DNA of 64,000 nucleotides from an uncultured Flavobacterium sp. (GCF_946478785.1 NZ_CAMLDD010000011.1:62001-126000), one strand, 5' to 3'; positions 1-8,832 are shown, numbered from the stretch's first letter. Numbers and translations: made by a program. The notes: a model not told the origin generated them from the sequence alone.

Positions 1-966
1 AAAGTTACAAAAGCATTAATTGACGCCGTAAAAGCAAACGGTTTTAATGCTATTCGAATTCCATGTTCATGGAATCAATATTTAGAAAATTCGGCTACAG
101 CTAAAATTAAAACAGACTGGCTAAACAGAGTCAAAGAAGTTGTGCAGTATTGTGTTGACAACGATATGTATGTGGTTGTAAATATTCACTGGGACGGTGG
201 CTGGCTGGAAAATAATATTACCGAAGCCAAAAAAGTAGAAAACAACGCCAAACAAAAAGCTTTTTGGGAACAAATTGCTACACATTTACGTAGTTTTGAT
301 GAACATTTACTTTTTGCAGGAGCAAATGAACCAGCAGTTGAAGATGCTGCTCAAATGGCTGTCTTAACTTCCTATTACCAAACTTTTATTGATGCTGTTC
401 GCTCTACCGGAGGAAAAAATGCTTATCGTGTTTTAGTGGTTCAGGGACCAACAACAGATATTGAAAAAACAAATAAATTAATGACTACTTTACCAACAGA
501 CAAAACTGCAAGCCGTCTTATGGTTGAAGTGCATTACTATGCGCCGTGGAATTTTGGAGGTTTGACCAAAGATGAAACCTGGGGTAAAATGTTTTATTAC
601 TGGGGAGAAAATTACCATTCGGCAACAGATACTAAAAGAAATGCAAGTTTGGGAGGAGAAGCTGATTTAGAAAAAAAGTTCAAATCAATGAAAATGCAAT
701 TTGTCGATAAAGGAATTCCGGTTCTTTTAGGAGAATTTGGAGCCATTAGAAGAACAACCTTAACCGGAGAAGCCTTAACTTTACATCTTGCTTCCAGGGC
801 GTACTACTTAAAAACAGTAGTAAAACAAGCAAGAGCAAATGGTTTACTGCCTTTTTATTGGGACGAAGGAAGCATTGGCAACAATGGTTTTGGAATTTTT
901 AAAAGAAGTGATAATACCGTTTTTGACACTCAGGCTTTAACAGCTTTAAAAGAAGGATTACAATAG
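1..966 (+). CDS. GH5 endo-beta-glucanase (xyloglucanase-like), 5' truncated by window edge
   Basis: The reading frame is open from base 1 to a TAG at 964-966, so only the C-terminal 321 residues of the (beta/alpha)8 barrel are visible. GH5 landmarks in order are NGFNAIRIP at about residues 14-22, NIHWDGG at 61-67, the acid/base motif ANEP with Glu110, and the nucleophile motif GEFG with Glu245. GH5 enzymes cut beta-1,4-glucans by retention; the following acetylesterase and fucosidase point to branched xyloglucan as substrate, possibly subfamily GH5_4, but this is inference. The protein ends directly after the barrel with no type IX sorting domain. The signal peptide lies outside the window. 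Confidence 0.88.
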   Translation, partial: KVTKALIDAVKANGFNAIRIPCSWNQYLENSATAKIKTDWLNRVKEVVQYCVDNDMYVVVNIHWDGGWLENNITEAKKVENNAKQKAFWEQIATHLRSFDEHLLFAGANEPAVEDAAQMAVLTSYYQTFIDAVRSTGGKNAYRVLVVQGPTTDIEKTNKLMTTLPTDKTASRLMVEVHYYAPWNFGGLTKDETWGKMFYYWGENYHSATDTKRNASLGGEADLEKKFKSMKMQFVDKGIPVLLGEFGAIRRTTLTGEALTLHLASRAYYLKTVVKQARANGLLPFYWDEGSIGNNGFGIFKRSDNTVFDTQALTALKEGLQ

Positions 967-982
967 TTAAACTGTTTTAATG

Positions 983-1052
983 ATATAAGTGATATAAGAT
1001 ATTTTAAGTTTATACTTAGTTATGAACTTATGTTTACTTATATCACTTATAT
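983..1052. repeat. 16-bp perfect inverted repeat between GH5 and esterase genes
   Basis: ATATAAGTGATATAAG at 983-998 is mirrored exactly by CTTATATCACTTATAT at 1037-1052, with a 38-base AT-rich loop. Each arm carries GATATAAG-like units in tandem. It lies between the GH5 stop and the esterase start. It has no trailing T run, so it is not a classical terminator; an mRNA-stabilising or processing hairpin, or a dispersed repeat, is possible. Confidence 0.6.
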
Positions 1053-1078
1053 GGTTAATAATTTTAAATAACATAAAA

Positions 1079-3028
1079 ATGAAGAAGTTTTCAGTGTTTA
1101 TCTTGTTGATATTTAGCGTACTTGCGAGTGCTAACGTAAGAATGCCTTTGTTGTTTTCTGATGGAATGGTGTTACAGCGCAATAAAGCAATTCCGATCTG
1201 GGGTTTTGCAGATCCAAATGAAAAAATAGAAGTGCATTTTAACAGGCAGATTGTAAAAACACAAGCTGACAAAAACGGAAAATGGACTCTAAATTTAAAT
1301 GCTGAAAAAGCAGGAGGACCATTTGAATTAATCATCATTGGAAAAAATAAAATTACCATCAAAGATGTTTTGGTTGGTGAAGTCTGGATTTGCAGCGGAC
1401 AATCCAACATGGAATTTCAGGTGTCAAAAACCATAAATGCCGAAAAAGAAATTGCCGATTCCAATTATCCGATGATTCGTCATTTTGGTGTTGCTCAGGA
1501 TTTGAGCGGAAGTCCAAAAGAAGATTTAAAAGCAGGAAAATGGGAAGCTTCAAACAAAGAAACCGTTGGTAATTTTAGCGCAGTTGGTTTTTATTTTGCT
1601 AAAAAAATATATGCCGAATTAAAAATTCCAATCGGAATCGTCAACACATCCTGGGGAGGAACCAATGTCGAAACCTGGACAAGCCGTGAAGCATTCGAAA
1701 AAAGTGATGAGTTCAAATCGATGATTGCCGAAGTTCCTGTGATGAATATTGATTCAATCTCAAAATTGTACGCCATACAAATGAAGGAAAGAGTCGAAAA
1801 AATTCAGGGAACTCCAGTTAGCACAGAAAACGAAAACACTTTCAAGGAGCTGACATTTAATGATAAACTCTGGGGAGAATTAAACACACCCAGCTTATGG
1901 GAAAATCAGCCTTTGGGAAATTTAGACGGTGTAGTATGGATGCGTAAAACCATTACATTAACAGCAGAAGACATTAAGAATAAAGCCGTTTTAAGCCTTG
2001 CAAAAATCGATGATGAAGACATAACCTACGTAAACGGAATCGAAGTAGGCAAAAACACTCAATACGATTTAAAACGTGTTTACGAAGTGCCGTCAAATGT
2101 TTTAAAAGAAGGACAAAATGTTATTGCCATAAGAATTGTCGATAACAGCGGTGGAGGAGGAATCTACGGAGAAGCAGCTGATTTAAAACTGGCTTTAGGA
2201 AGCAAAACAATTCCGCTTGACGGAAAATGGAAATTTAAAGTTATAATGGTAAAAACATCATTATCACCAAATAGTTATCCGTCATTATTGTACAATGCAA
2301 TGGTAAATCCGTTAGTTCCGTATGCGATCGAAGGCGTTTTATGGTATCAGGGCGAAGCCAATGTTTGGAGAGCCAATCAATATAAAAAAGCATTTCCGTT
2401 AATGATTCAGGGCTGGCGAACTAAATTTAAACAGGGCGATTTTCCTTTCTATTTTGTTCAATTATCGACTTTCGATGAATTTAAAGGAAATAGTAAAGTC
2501 GGAAGCCGCTGGGCTGAACTTCGCGAAGCACAATCCGAAACCTTAAAGTTAAAAAATACCGGAATGGCTGTAACAACCGATATTGGTAATGCAAAAGATA
2601 TTCATCCAACCAACAAGCAAGATGTAGGTTTGCGTCTTGCAGCAATTGCGTTGAACAATGTGTATGGTAAAAAACAAATATACAGTGGACCAACTTATAA
2701 ATCGCAACAGATAAAAGGAAACCAAATCATCCTGACTTTTGAGAATATGGGTTCAGGATTAGCAACTCCAGATAATTCAGAAAACGTAAAAGGATTCGAA
2801 ATTGCAGGTGCCGACAAAGTTTTTCATTCTGCGAAAGCGGTAATTAAAGACAACAAAATAATAGTTTCAAGTGAAAATGTTGCTAATCCCGTAGCAGTTC
2901 GTTACGGCTGGGCAGACGATGATACCGAAATCAATCTTTTCAATAAAGAAAAGTTTCCGGCATCACCTTTCAGAACCGATAATTGGGAAATGATTACGGC
3001 AAACGAGAAATACAAGGTTAGTAAATAG
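1079..3028 (+). CDS. Sialate O-acetylesterase family carbohydrate esterase (CE20-like)
   Basis: A secreted SGNH-type carbohydrate O-acetylesterase of 649 aa. I start it at the ATG at 1079, because this gives a clean signal peptide (MKKFSVFILLIFSVLASA); the longer frame from 1022 runs back through the inverted repeat. The nucleophile motif SGQSN is at residues 106-110 (Ser109) and the Asp-x-His pair DIH at 507-509. Between the two halves of the esterase fold sits an inserted beta-sandwich at about residues 265-385, resembling a sugar-binding jelly roll. That split architecture next to GH95 matches the CE20 acetylesterases described from xyloglucan loci, which remove acetyl groups from side-chain galactose. 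Substrate is inferred from neighbours. Confidence 0.85.
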   Translation: MKKFSVFILLIFSVLASANVRMPLLFSDGMVLQRNKAIPIWGFADPNEKIEVHFNRQIVKTQADKNGKWTLNLNAEKAGGPFELIIIGKNKITIKDVLVGEVWICSGQSNMEFQVSKTINAEKEIADSNYPMIRHFGVAQDLSGSPKEDLKAGKWEASNKETVGNFSAVGFYFAKKIYAELKIPIGIVNTSWGGTNVETWTSREAFEKSDEFKSMIAEVPVMNIDSISKLYAIQMKERVEKIQGTPVSTENENTFKELTFNDKLWGELNTPSLWENQPLGNLDGVVWMRKTITLTAEDIKNKAVLSLAKIDDEDITYVNGIEVGKNTQYDLKRVYEVPSNVLKEGQNVIAIRIVDNSGGGGIYGEAADLKLALGSKTIPLDGKWKFKVIMVKTSLSPNSYPSLLYNAMVNPLVPYAIEGVLWYQGEANVWRANQYKKAFPLMIQGWRTKFKQGDFPFYFVQLSTFDEFKGNSKVGSRWAELREAQSETLKLKNTGMAVTTDIGNAKDIHPTNKQDVGLRLAAIALNNVYGKKQIYSGPTYKSQQIKGNQIILTFENMGSGLATPDNSENVKGFEIAGADKVFHSAKAVIKDNKIIVSSENVANPVAVRYGWADDDTEINLFNKEKFPASPFRTDNWEMITANEKYKVSK

Positions 3029-3140
3029 TTGGGCGTGACCACATCCTGATAAGTGGGCAAACTTGCTTTGCGGGTATTCGCCCACTTATCAGGATGCGGT
3101 CGGGCTATCCGCACTACTTCGGTAGTTTGCTATTATCCCT
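3026..3140. repeat. REP-like dispersed repeat with 20-bp stem (copy A)
   Basis: After the esterase stop, arms at 3039-3058 and 3080-3099 pair over 20 bases with one mismatch around a 21-base loop. The flanks TGGGCGTGACC and CGGGCTATCCGC recur in inverted orientation around 31190-31260 (copy C). This is higher in GC than its surroundings and non-coding. It belongs to a family of intergenic palindromic repeats; the number of genomic copies cannot be seen here. Confidence 0.6.
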
Positions 3141-3162
3141 CACGCATGCATATTGGTTTCGA

Positions 3163-3254
3163 TATCCTAACAGGTTTTTTTTAACCTGTTAGGTATTTTG
3201 ATTTAACACGTTCTGCAAATTATACCTAACAGGTTAAAAAAAACCTGTTGGGAT
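3163..3254. repeat. Nested inverted repeats CCTAACAGGTT
   Basis: CCTAACAGGTT, a T run and AACCTGTTAGG form a hairpin at 3166-3193. A second unit at about 3223-3252 is its reverse complement with one change (CCTGTTGGG in place of CCTGTTAGG). The two units are therefore inverted relative to one another and could fold into one long stem. The T run suggests terminator activity after the esterase gene. Confidence 0.6.
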
Positions 3255-3269
3255 ACGCAAATAATCAAG

Positions 3270-3380
3270 CCGAAGGTTTTTTCAAAAATTTCGGAGGAAC
3301 GAGCTATATTGCAGCAACGGATTTCAATCCGTTGAATAAGAGGAATTATATCAAAACAGAGTTCCACAGGAACGATTCAT
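3270..3380. repeat. Intergenic repeat with CAACGGATTTCAATCCGTTG palindrome
   Basis: A near-perfect palindrome at 3315-3334 (CAACGGATT, two-base loop, AATCCGTTG) is preceded by TTCGGAGGAACGA and followed by GTTCCACAGGAACGA, which is itself a small inverted repeat. From memory this pattern recurs between genes of flavobacteria. No ORF or promoter is evident before the GH95 start at 3401. With the two repeats before it, it fills the whole 372-base gap. Confidence 0.45.
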
Positions 3381-3400
3381 AAAATTTAAAAGACCTGAAC

Positions 3401-5803
3401 ATGCAATCAAAATTGTTAATACAAATAGTTTTTATTTTCTTTTTATCATGCATAAGGATTTCTGCGCAATCCACAAATGTTTTATGGTACAATCAGCCAG
3501 CAGAATTCTTTGAGGAAAGCCTCGTTTTAGGAAACGGAAAATTGGGTGCAACCGTTTTTGGCGGTGCAAATTCAGATAAAATTTATCTGAACGATGCTAC
3601 CCTTTGGTCGGGAGAACCCGTAAATGCTAAAATGACTCCGGAAGCCTATAAAAATATTCCGGCAATTCGTGAAGCTTTAAAAAACGAAAATTATAAGTTA
3701 GCCGAAGAATTAAACAAAAAAGTTCAGGGTAAAAACTCTGAATCTTTTGCGCCTTTGGGGACATTAGAAATTAATAATGCTGAAAAAGGGAAAGCAGTAA
3801 ATTATCATCGTGAACTGGATATTTCGAAAGCAATATCAAAAGTAAGTTACGAAATGGCCGGCATAAAATATACCCGTGAATATTTTGTCTCCGCTCCGGA
3901 TCAAATTATGGTAATTAAATTGAAAAGCGATCAGAAGGGAGCTCTAAATTTTGATATTAATTTAAAGAGTTTGCTAAAATCAAATGTTGAAGTAAAAAAT
4001 AACATTTTGGTAATGACAGGTTCTGCGCCAATTCATGAAAATGCAGGATATGCGGTTTTACCAAAATATCTGGACATAAAAGAAAGAGGAACAAGATTTA
4101 CCACTTTAGTCCAAATCAAAAAAACGGACGGGAAAATTACGAGTTCCAGAGAATCTTTAACCTTAAAAGATGCTACAGAAGCAATTATTTATGTTTCTGT
4201 TGCAACAAGCTTTAATGGTTTCGACAAAAATCCTGCAACAGAAGGTGTAGACGATATGGTGATTGCATTGCAAAATAAGAACAAGGCATTTGCAAAACCA
4301 TTTGATAAAATAAAGGAATCACACATAGCTGATTACCAAAAATTTTACAATCGTGTAACATTAGATTTAGGAAAAACAACAGCTCCTGATTTAGCCACAG
4401 ACGAACGGTTATTACGATATTCAGACGGAAAAGAAGATAAAAACCTTGAGATTCTTTATTTCAATTACGGGCGTTATTTGTTGATAAGCAGTTCAAGAAC
4501 TTTAGGGGTTCCAGCCAATTTACAAGGAATATGGAACCCACATTTGAACCCGCCATGGAGGAGTAATTATACCATGAATATCAATGTGGAAGAAAATTAC
4601 TGGCTGGCAGAAAACACCAACCTCTCCGAAATGCATTTACCGCTTTTAAGCTTTATCAAAAATCTTTCGGTAACCGGAAAAATTTCGGCAAAGACATTTT
4701 ACGGCGTAAATGAAGGCTGGTCAGCTTCGCACAATTCGGATATCTGGGCCATGACTAACCCGGTTGGGCAATTTGGAAAAGAAGACCCAATGTGGGCCTG
4801 CTGGAATATGGGAGGTGCCTGGATAAGTACACACATTTGGGAACATTATGTTTTTACGCAGGACAAAAATTACCTAAAAAATGAAGGTTATCCGCTGATG
4901 AAAGGGGCAGCCGAATTTTGTCTGGCCTGGATGGTAACCGATAAAAACGGAAAATTAATTACATCGCCGTCTACTTCTCCTGAAAATCAATATAAACTGG
5001 CAGATGGTTTTGTCGGAGCCACACTTTATGGAGGGACAGCCGATTTGGCGATGATTCGCGAATGTTTTGATAAAACGATTAAAGCTTCAAAAGTTTTAAA
5101 TACTGATGCCGACTTCAGAAAGAAATTAGAAACAGCACTTGCAAAGCTTCATCCATATCAAGTTGGGGAAAAAGGAAACCTGCAGGAATGGTATTTTGAT
5201 TGGGAAGATAAAGACCCAAGACACCGTCATCAGTCACAGCTCTTCGGATTGTTTCCCGGAAATCACATTACACCTTTAAAAACTCCGGATCTGGCTGAAG
5301 CTTCAAGAAAAACATTAGAAATAAAAGGCGACGAAACAACCGGCTGGTCAAAAGGCTGGCGTATCAATCTTTGGGCAAGACTCTGGGACGGAAATCGTGC
5401 CTATAAAATGTATCGTGAATTGCTACGTTACGTAGATCCGGACGGAAAGAAAACAGATACTCCCAGACGAGGCGGAGGAACATATCCTAACTTATTCGAT
5501 GCGCACCCCCCGTTTCAGATAGATGGTAATTTCGGTGGAGCCGCAGCAGTTGCAGAAATGCTGGTTCAGTCTGACGAAAATGAAATCAGGTTATTGCCAG
5601 CGTTGCCTGATGTCTGGGAAACAGGTTCTGTAAAAGGTCTTTGTGCCCGTGGAGGATTTGAAATTGCTATGGAATGGGATAGCAAAAAGCTAAAAACGGT
5701 CTTGATTTTTTCTAAAAATGGCGGAAAAACAGCGCTCATTTATGGAGATAAAAAGAAGGCTGTCATTTTGAAAAAAGGGCAAAAAATAGAAATAAACTGG
5801 TAA
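3401..5803 (+). CDS. GH95 alpha-L-fucosidase
   Basis: An 800-aa secreted glycoside hydrolase that removes alpha-1,2-linked fucose by inversion. An N-terminal signal ends near ISAQ. The N-terminal beta domain opens with [22 protein letters not shown]. The catalytic (alpha/alpha)6 barrel carries the GH95 active-site segments [10 protein letters not shown] (about 392-401, two Asn), STSPEN (524-529, Glu528) and DGNFGG (from about 708), and closes with a C-terminal beta domain. Length fits the family. Together with the GH5 and CE20-like genes it suggests degradation of fucosylated, acetylated xyloglucan. SusC/D genes would be expected to the left of the window. Confidence 0.93.
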   Translation: MQSKLLIQIVFIFFLSCIRISAQSTNVLWYNQPAEFFEESLVLGNGKLGATVFGGANSDKIYLNDATLWSGEPVNAKMTPEAYKNIPAIREALKNENYKLAEELNKKVQGKNSESFAPLGTLEINNAEKGKAVNYHRELDISKAISKVSYEMAGIKYTREYFVSAPDQIMVIKLKSDQKGALNFDINLKSLLKSNVEVKNNILVMTGSAPIHENAGYAVLPKYLDIKERGTRFTTLVQIKKTDGKITSSRESLTLKDATEAIIYVSVATSFNGFDKNPATEGVDDMVIALQNKNKAFAKPFDKIKESHIADYQKFYNRVTLDLGKTTAPDLATDERLLRYSDGKEDKNLEILYFNYGRYLLISSSRTLGVPANLQGIWNPHLNPPWRSNYTMNINVEENYWLAENTNLSEMHLPLLSFIKNLSVTGKISAKTFYGVNEGWSASHNSDIWAMTNPVGQFGKEDPMWACWNMGGAWISTHIWEHYVFTQDKNYLKNEGYPLMKGAAEFCLAWMVTDKNGKLITSPSTSPENQYKLADGFVGATLYGGTADLAMIRECFDKTIKASKVLNTDADFRKKLETALAKLHPYQVGEKGNLQEWYFDWEDKDPRHRHQSQLFGLFPGNHITPLKTPDLAEASRKTLEIKGDETTGWSKGWRINLWARLWDGNRAYKMYRELLRYVDPDGKKTDTPRRGGGTYPNLFDAHPPFQIDGNFGGAAAVAEMLVQSDENEIRLLPALPDVWETGSVKGLCARGGFEIAMEWDSKKLKTVLIFSKNGGKTALIYGDKKKAVILKKGQKIEINW

Positions 5804-5824
5804 ATAATAAAACGGATGCATTTC

Positions 5825-5860
5825 AAACCCGACAGGTTTTAAAACCTGTCGGGTTTTGTA
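5825..5860 (+). terminator. Rho-independent terminator after GH95 gene
   Basis: A perfect palindrome AAACCCGACAGGTTTT/AAAACCTGTCGGGTTT at 5825-5856 is followed by T-rich sequence, 22 bases after the GH95 stop. It probably ends the polysaccharide operon. Confidence 0.85.
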
Positions 5861-5936
5861 TTTAATAGATAAATCAGTTTTAGGTTATATCTCGATTGAT
5901 GTAAAGTGCTTCATTAGCAAAACAATAGAAGCATAA

Positions 5937-5968
5937 TTGTAAAATAATCTAATTTTTAATTAACTTTG
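5937..5968 (+). promoter_or_regulatory. Bacteroidota-type promoter for the Panacea operon
   Basis: TTG at 5937-5939 and a -7 box TAACTTTG (TAnnTTTG) at 5961-5968, spaced 21 bases, give a leader of roughly 15 bases before the ATG at 5988. Confidence 0.55.
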
Positions 5969-5987
5969 AAAATATATTTTTATAATT

Positions 5988-6452
5988 ATGGCTTATAATC
6001 CCACAACAGTCGCTAATTATTTCATAGATAAATATTCCAAAACCGGAGATCTTACCCCTATGAAGATAATTAAGCTGACTTATATTGCTTATGGCTGGTA
6101 TTTGGCCCTGACAGATAAAAAGGAAAGGTTAATCGATGAAAATCCAATTGCCTGGGATTTTGGTCCTGTTTTTCCTTCGTTGTATTATAGTATCAAGCAA
6201 TACAAGAAAGAAAAAATTACGGAGAAAATTCCAAATGCAACTAAAAACGAAAAAATCACGAGTGAAGATGAGCAGTTTTTAGACAAAATATGGGACGTCT
6301 ATGGAAGGTTTGACGGTATCTATTTAAGTGCCTTGACACATATTGAAGGCACACCCTGGCAAAAAGTATATCAAAAAGATTCTAATGCTGTCATTTCTGA
6401 CGATGATATTTTTGAGCATTATAAAACAAAGTTAAAACCAATTTCTACCTAA
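5988..6452 (+). CDS. Panacea domain (DUF4065/GepA-SocA-like) protein, putative antitoxin
   Basis: A 154-aa cytosolic protein whose N-terminal two thirds match the Panacea/DUF4065 pattern: VANYFIDKY, then LTPMKIIKLTYIAYGWYLAL, then NPIAWDFGPVFPSLYYSI. A helical C-terminal part contains the TPWQKVYQ stretch usual in this family. Panacea proteins act as antitoxins paired with very diverse toxins, including small membrane proteins. Here the stop is one base from the next ATG, so the two genes are translationally linked, and they have their own promoter and no relation to the flanking genes. Domain identity is firm; toxin neutralisation is inference. Confidence 0.85.
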   Translation: MAYNPTTVANYFIDKYSKTGDLTPMKIIKLTYIAYGWYLALTDKKERLIDENPIAWDFGPVFPSLYYSIKQYKKEKITEKIPNATKNEKITSEDEQFLDKIWDVYGRFDGIYLSALTHIEGTPWQKVYQKDSNAVISDDDIFEHYKTKLKPIST

Positions 6453-6453
6453 A

Positions 6454-6816
6454 ATGTCGTTACTCAATTTAAGTCAGATTTCTATTGAAAACACTGCTGC
6501 AGTAAGACCTGTTGATATTGATAATGCCCGAATCCAGAATCAGATTCTCGAAGACAGGCTGGGAAACGCAAAAGTAGGCCGTTTTATAGAAGATACGATA
6601 CTACGAAGATACCTTACCTATATTTTTTCTTTTATTATTTTCCTTTGGCTGGCAGCTGTAGTTTCTATTTTATATTTCAATAATCATTATTTGAATTTGA
6701 ATCTTTCAGAAAATGTGCTGATTACGTTATTGACGACTTCCTCTGTAAATGTAATTGGTATGATGCTGATTATTTTGAAAAATTTGTTTCCACAGCAAAT
6801 CAATAAAACAGAATAA
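6454..6816 (+). CDS. Small two-TM membrane protein, candidate toxin partner of the Panacea protein
   Basis: A 120-aa protein I do not recognise by family. An N-terminal soluble stretch of about 50 residues (ILEDRLGNAKVGRFIEDTIL) is followed by two predicted membrane helices at about residues 53-75 (YIFSFIIFLWLAAVVSILYF) and 87-108 (VLITLLTTSSVNVIGMMLIIL), then a short charged tail. It starts one base after the Panacea gene, in an operon with no other members. Known Panacea systems include membrane-acting toxins, so this is the natural toxin candidate; a phage-sensing membrane effector is another reading. No experimental link is visible. Confidence 0.6.
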   Translation: MSLLNLSQISIENTAAVRPVDIDNARIQNQILEDRLGNAKVGRFIEDTILRRYLTYIFSFIIFLWLAAVVSILYFNNHYLNLNLSENVLITLLTTSSVNVIGMMLIILKNLFPQQINKTE

Positions 6817-6833
6817 CAATATTTGATATAATA

Positions 6834-7364
6834 TTATTCTTTTTCTGCAGATTTTTCAGCATTCGCTTTTTTCAGACTTTCATATCCTTTTTCAATCGAA
6901 GGATATACAAAAGCCGCTACTTTTTTAATCGGATTATAAAAAATATAGTTATCTAAAGTTTCTTTTTTAGCGAAAGTGTGATTGAAATTAATTTTTTCAA
7001 AAAGAGCTATAAAAATGCTTATGATCAAAATGGTTTTCAAAATTCTGAAAAGCCCTCCGCCCAATTTGTTGATCCATCCCAAATAAGCAAAATCGGCTAT
7101 TCCAGTTAAAATTTTTGCTAAGAAATAAACTCCTATTACAACTAAAATAAAAGTCAGTATAAAAGCTGTAATCTGAATCGTGTTTGGGTTCCAGGAAACA
7201 TATTTTACGATGATTTCTTTCATAAATGATGAGAATTTAATCGCTATATAAATTCCTAACAGTAAGGAAATAAAAGAAGCAACTTCTACAAAAAGACCAT
7301 TTTTGATTCCCTTGTACAAACTGAAGGCTAAAAGCGCCCCTAAAATCATGTCGAAAAAACTCAT
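6834..7364 (-). CDS. CvpA family inner-membrane protein
   Basis: A 176-aa protein starting at MSFFDMILG (7364); the frame extends upstream, but those 14 residues are not membrane-like and cross the divergent promoter. Four hydrophobic segments follow one another (about residues 5-20, 28-48, 63-85, 100-120). Between the third and fourth lies the family-typical glycine stretch GWINKLGGGLFRILK, then a charged C-terminal tail rich in Lys and Glu. CvpA-family proteins are linked to colicin V production in E. coli and more generally to envelope homeostasis. It converges on the Panacea operon and is divergent from the lipoprotein gene. Confidence 0.8.
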   Translation of the reverse strand: MSFFDMILGALLAFSLYKGIKNGLFVEVASFISLLLGIYIAIKFSSFMKEIIVKYVSWNPNTIQITAFILTFILVVIGVYFLAKILTGIADFAYLGWINKLGGGLFRILKTILIISIFIALFEKINFNHTFAKKETLDNYIFYNPIKKVAAFVYPSIEKGYESLKKANAEKSAEKE

Positions 7365-7373
7365 GCTGTTAAC

Positions 7374-7402
7374 TTTGAAATGAATTATATATTTTACTTT
7401 TG
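7374..7402 (+). promoter_or_regulatory. Promoter of the lipoprotein gene
   Basis: TTTG at 7374-7377, a 17-base spacer and TACTTTTG (TAnnTTTG) at 7395-7402, 15 bases before the ATG at 7418. The good consensus suggests the frameshifted gene downstream is still transcribed. Confidence 0.6.
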
Positions 7403-7417
7403 TCAAAAACAGATAAA

Positions 7418-8214
7418 ATGAGAAAAAGCGTATTAATTAAAAGTCTTTCTGTTCTTTATATAACAATGTTTTCTTCATGTTCAAATGATGACGGCGGCAA
7501 AGATACTACATCAAATGAAAAATCAATTCTAATAAAAAAATAACAGAGACTGTTTATTATTCTGATGAATCAGATATGACAATATATGATTTTGTCTATG
7601 AAAAAAATGTTTTGAAAAGTATACTCACGAATGCTAGGTATAAATCTGAATTTGAATATAATGAGGATAAAATAACTCAGATAAATTATTTTAGAGATGA
7701 TGTTGCTTCTGGTTCTGCTATATTTCATTATAGTGGAGATTTTTTGAGTTATATTTTTTCTGAAGGAAATCCGGATGAAAAAACTGAGTTTTCCTATGAT
7801 GGTGGAATTCTTGTGTCAGAAAAAGCAGGTTATCTTGAAGAGGAGAAATATATAGTTCAAAGAGAAATGCTACCCTCTTTTGATCAGGCTAAAAATATAA
7901 CACAGGTAATAAGTAAATCGTCTCTGACTGGTCCTGAAATAATTTCTAAAACTAAATATTTTTACGATAACAAAAACAATCCTATGAAATATATGAACAA
8001 GTATTTTCGAATGGTTTTTGTAACAGAAGGATTTGGTGGACACACGACAAATAATGTAGTGTCAAGAGAATCTTATTATCCAGTTACCAGCGAAATTCCT
8101 ACATATTACATTTGTGAAATAATTTATAATAATGACAACTTTCCAATAGAAATAAAAAAGATTTCAAAAGAAAGCAATAATGTAATTTCAAAAACTGTTT
8201 TTGAATATCAATAA
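7418..8214 (+). CDS. Surface-type lipoprotein interrupted by a frameshift in an A7 tract
   Basis: From the ATG at 7418 the first frame encodes 41 residues: a lipoprotein signal ending MFSSC, then SNDDGG, the acidic motif of Bacteroidota surface lipoproteins, and stops at TAA 7541-7543. The frame that includes 7540 continues without a stop to 8214 (KITETVYYSDESD and onward). Joining them by -1 at ATA-AAA-AAA (A7 at 7534-7540) gives a coherent 265-aa protein rich in Tyr, Ser and Asp with YDGG- and FEY-type strands, like many flavobacterial lipoproteins with no known function. One lost A, a sequencing error, or slippage at the A_AAA_AAA heptamer would each explain it. Neither half alone makes sense. 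Confidence 0.7.
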
Positions 8215-8277
8215 TATATTAATACGAATTTGTAAGGTCAATTTTTTATTCTTTAGCAGGATTGGATTTCAACTCCG

Positions 8278-8285
8278 TATCTTTG
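8278..8285 (+). promoter_or_regulatory. -7 box TATCTTTG upstream of the 118-aa protein
   Basis: A TAnnTTTG match 62 bases before the ATG at 8348. The leader between them carries near-repeats of AATTCAC (ACAATTCACGATTCATAATTCACAATTAT), otherwise nothing recognisable. Confidence 0.45.
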
Positions 8286-8347
8286 CAAGCTAAATTTTAT
8301 GGTTTTTGAATTTACAATTCACGATTCATAATTCACAATTATAAAAA

Positions 8348-8704
8348 ATGTCCAGAGATACACAACTAAAAGAGCGCTGGGAAAAGCTCGTAAATATATT
8401 ATCCAATCAATTTTCGCAGGGCGAAGATTTAGATTTGGATGCCATAATTTACCTTATTGGAGTTCAGGAACTCGGAAAAGTACATCGCGAATTCAAAAAA
8501 GATGAAAAACTGAACCTAATGCACATTGCCATTTGCCGATTATTAGAACCTTACGGATTTTATGAATTCGAATATTTTGATGATGAAGGCTGGCCGCATT
8601 ATAAAGTAAAAGAAGAGTTGCCTCCGCTAAAAGCTGGCGAACAATCGGTTCTGATGAAAGAAGCGATTGTAAATTATTTTTTAGAAAGAGAACTTATAGA
8701 ATAA
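8348..8704 (+). CDS. Conserved hypothetical protein, 118 aa
   Basis: I do not recognise a named domain. The protein is soluble, acidic and mostly helical: RWEKLVNILSNQF, an ELGKVHREFKKDEKLNL helix, LMHIAICRLLEPYGFYEFEYFD, then a Pro-Gly turn (PPLKAGE) and a C-terminal helix. No signal peptide or membrane segment. It lies just before pheS but has its own -7 box, and pheS has another, so co-transcription is not certain. Codon use matches neighbouring housekeeping genes. Confidence 0.7.
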   Translation: MSRDTQLKERWEKLVNILSNQFSQGEDLDLDAIIYLIGVQELGKVHREFKKDEKLNLMHIAICRLLEPYGFYEFEYFDDEGWPHYKVKEELPPLKAGEQSVLMKEAIVNYFLERELIE

Positions 8705-8802
8705 ATTAGATTAAGAGAGAAGTTTTAGATTTTAGTCTGAAAATATAACAGAACTTTAGAAATACTTCTATTTTCTCGTATCAAACTTCTCACTTTTTTC
8801 CT

Positions 8803-8810
8803 TAAATTTG
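8803..8810 (+). promoter_or_regulatory. -7 box TAAATTTG of pheS
   Basis: A TAnnTTTG match 22 bases before the pheS ATG at 8833. The leader is too short for a T-box, and an AGAAGGA purine stretch precedes the start. Confidence 0.5.
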
Positions 8811-8832
8811 TTCCCTCAATTGTAGAAGGAAA

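Noticed and set aside
967..1410. 147-codon ORF on the minus strand over the start of the esterase gene
   Set aside because: It is antisense to the signal peptide and first domain of a convincing CE20-like gene, and has no family features of its own.
8811..8832. T-box or attenuator in front of pheS
   Set aside because: The distance from the -7 box to the ATG is 22 bases, far too short for a leader structure.
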